Source: Papilionanthe hookeriana x Papilionanthe teres (Eukaryota; Streptophyta; Magnoliopsida; Asparagales; Orchidaceae). From it: a stretch of DNA of 64,000 nt. Both the position numbers and the translations under genes were made by a program. Where the stretch lies: NCBI GenBank assembly GCA_022702705.1, contig CM040422.1, positions 41,067,270 to 41,131,269 of the forward strand. The letters run 5' to 3'. Positions 62,493-64,000 of the stretch are shown here, piece by piece (position 1 is the first letter of the stretch; each line of letters opens with the position of its first letter). The notes beneath the pieces are model-generated. The model saw only the letters and a list, made by a program, of their open reading frames with translations, made no database searches and had not been told where the DNA came from.

Positions 62493-63756
62493 ATGGAAGC
62501 CCCAAAACTGATTTTCTCCTTCACCAACGGACCGGACTCCGCCGTCTATAAGGATGAGCTCGCCCGACAATGGGGTCATCCGATTTGGACGAGGATTTGA
62601 AAACACAAACGTCAAGGTCACCGACGTCTCCCTCTTTGCACCGACAAACAAGGTATCCGAAGCCGAGGAACCACCGCTCGAGTTCAACCTTAGGTCGGCC
62701 CAAGAGTTTCCTCCCCTGCAAAGGGTCCCGACTAGGAGGAGTACTGCTGTCCGCAGGAGGACTGTTCTCACTACCCCCACTGGTCTAGTTGTTTCTGCAC
62801 CTACCCCGACTTCTGCCAAATCAAAGGGGAAAGGAATCCAAAACTATGATAAACCTGTTACCGTGGAGGGTACGGATCTTCCTGTAAGACCTTCTGTCTT
62901 CGAAATCGGGTCCAGTTCGAAGATTCCTTCGCTGACAAAGACCCAAAGAAGAAATAGAAATAGAAGGATCGCCGGGGAAGCCGTAGCTGCCGAGGTTGCC
63001 TTCCTGGAGGAAATTCCGTAGTTGCCGAATATACACCGTTACCGAATATACACCACTCGCCTGACTACATACCACTCTTGGGAGGAAGCGGGTTCCATCC
63101 CCTCTCCGCCGCAGAGGATGAAGAGAATGTTCGAAAGATTGCCGCCACATTACCACAGCCCCGCATACTACAACGATAACCGCAAGAAAAGAACCGAACT
63201 ACGCCGTTTCGCTCGACTGCAAACTTTGGTAGAAAAGCTAGCAAGGAAGGAAAACGCGCCCGTGTCGGAAATTCTACGAAGGATAGGGCGGGTGCCGGTT
63301 AAATCCCGTCTTGGGCCTCGAGTAGAACCCGCCGTCATGATAGAAAAGCCAAGCAAGAGAATGAAGGCTAGCCCGCCTGTCGTAGTATCAGGGTTACAGA
63401 TTAGGGAGGATACCACCTTCCAACATTTGGCCGACAGACCATCTGGTCCTAGACCTTCGCTCGCTAGAAGGATGGTGTGGCGTCCCACTACGGGGCGACT
63501 GAGACCGAAACGACGGCCCGAGAAAGAAAGTCTCGCCGGAGGCCGGAATCCGAAGAAAGTGCTACTGCGATGAAGGGGACTCGTGAAAAAGGACCCGGCA
63601 ACCATCGCATGACAACCACAAAGATACACGAAAGCTCCGCTAGAAGATGCCATGGAAAAGTTGAGAACCGACATCCGACGGTTGGCAAAAGAAAGAGAAG
63701 AAAAGTTCGGAGATGAGATCGACTCATCGGAATTCATGGACAACGAATATGCATAA
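62493..63756 (+). pseudogene. Ogre-type ORF1 upstream of gag (inactive)
   Basis: Tat/Ogre elements carry an extra ORF of unknown function between the 5' LTR and gag; this reading frame has that position. The ATG at 62493 opens a short frame (MEAPKLIFSFTNG...) that runs into a stop near 62600. A one-base shift leads to the frame starting at 62554, which then stays in register to TAA at 63754-63756 except for three stops: TAG at 63019, TGA at 63571 and TGA at 63607. The product would be basic and rich in Arg, Pro and Ser (QEFPPLQRVPTRRST), with a charged helical end (EKLRTDIRRLAKEREEKFGD). I know no domain here. The GC content is clearly above that of the LTR. Confidence 0.7.
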
Positions 63757-63762
63757 ATCAAC

Positions 63763-64000
63763 ATGGTTGAGACACGAGCTTCATCAGCTTCTCAAGGTGC
63801 TCCTGCAGCCGCAGAAAGAGAGGAGCCGGAACTGATGAAGAGACAGCTTCAGGAAAAGGACGACACGATCGCTCAAATGGCGAAGAGGATGGAAGAGATG
63901 GCCATAGCTCGGCCACTCTCCAAAGTCAAGTACAACCACATAGAGAGACACCCCCGAAGTCATTCACATCGTAGACGGAGGGAAGGAGATTACATCCGTC
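63763..64000 (+). CDS. Start of Ogre-type Gag (partial, runs off window)
   Basis: ATG at 63763, six bases after the ORF1 stop, opens a frame that is still open after 79 codons at the window edge. The start MVETRASSASQ resembles other Ty3/gypsy Gag N-termini, followed by a probable coiled coil (EEPELMKRQLQEKDDTIAQM) and an Arg/His-rich stretch. The Gag core domain would lie beyond the window, so the assignment rests on position and the N-terminal style. Confidence 0.6.
   Translation, partial: MVETRASSASQGAPAAAEREEPELMKRQLQEKDDTIAQMAKRMEEMAIARPLSKVKYNHIERHPRSHSHRRRREGDYIR

Noticed and set aside
62421..63764. Minus-strand ORFs of 132, 111 and 198 codons
   Set aside because: They mirror ORF1 on the opposite strand and show no domain; the plus frame fits the element layout.

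Overview
This is nuclear DNA of a flowering plant. One intact intron-rich gene, encoding the chloroplast triose-phosphate/phosphate translocator (TPT), is recognisable on the minus strand. Almost everything else is retrotransposon sequence: long-LTR Tat/Ogre-type elements, Athila-type Ty3/gypsy elements and LINE remnants. The AT-rich base composition and the layered insertions suggest a repeat-rich, probably large genome. The species cannot be named from the sequence.

Layout. 1-1735 looks like the 3' untranslated end of an Ogre-type element and carries a tandem array of hairpin repeats. It is followed by a 7.3-kb LTR (1736-9053). Next come an Athila LTR fragment (9190-9985) and a degenerate LINE (9987-12290, minus). 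The TPT gene occupies 13694-30344 (minus, 12 exons, 414 codons plus stop). Its fourth intron is 12.2 kb because it contains a chain of three Athila-type LTRs and two short gag-pol-less internal regions (19126-28310). A 13.7-kb Athila element with two LTRs, a tRNA-Asp-type primer site, a decayed gag-pol and a duplicated extra ORF lies just upstream of TPT on the same strand (31097-44778). From 44907 to 54760 there are LTR fragments: an Athila-like LTR, two inverted pieces of the Ogre LTR, a 258-bp GC-rich island and another Athila LTR start. The right end is a second Ogre element: 5' LTR (54761-61974), primer-binding site, a 1.2-kb ORF1 with in-frame stops, and the start of gag running off the window.

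How it fits together. Only TPT is expected to serve the host; it exports triose phosphates from the chloroplast in exchange for phosphate. All 12 exons join in frame with GT-AG introns despite the large insertion. The intron-4 elements lie antisense to the gene. The most unusual signals are structural: (1) the 1-1.4 kb array, in which nearly every repeat is a stem-loop with a conserved loop but changing, mutually complementary arms; (2) GC-rich palindrome clusters placed about 180 bp inside several different Athila-type LTRs and again in front of each copy of the duplicated ORF; and (3) a multi-kilobase inverted pair of Ogre LTRs.
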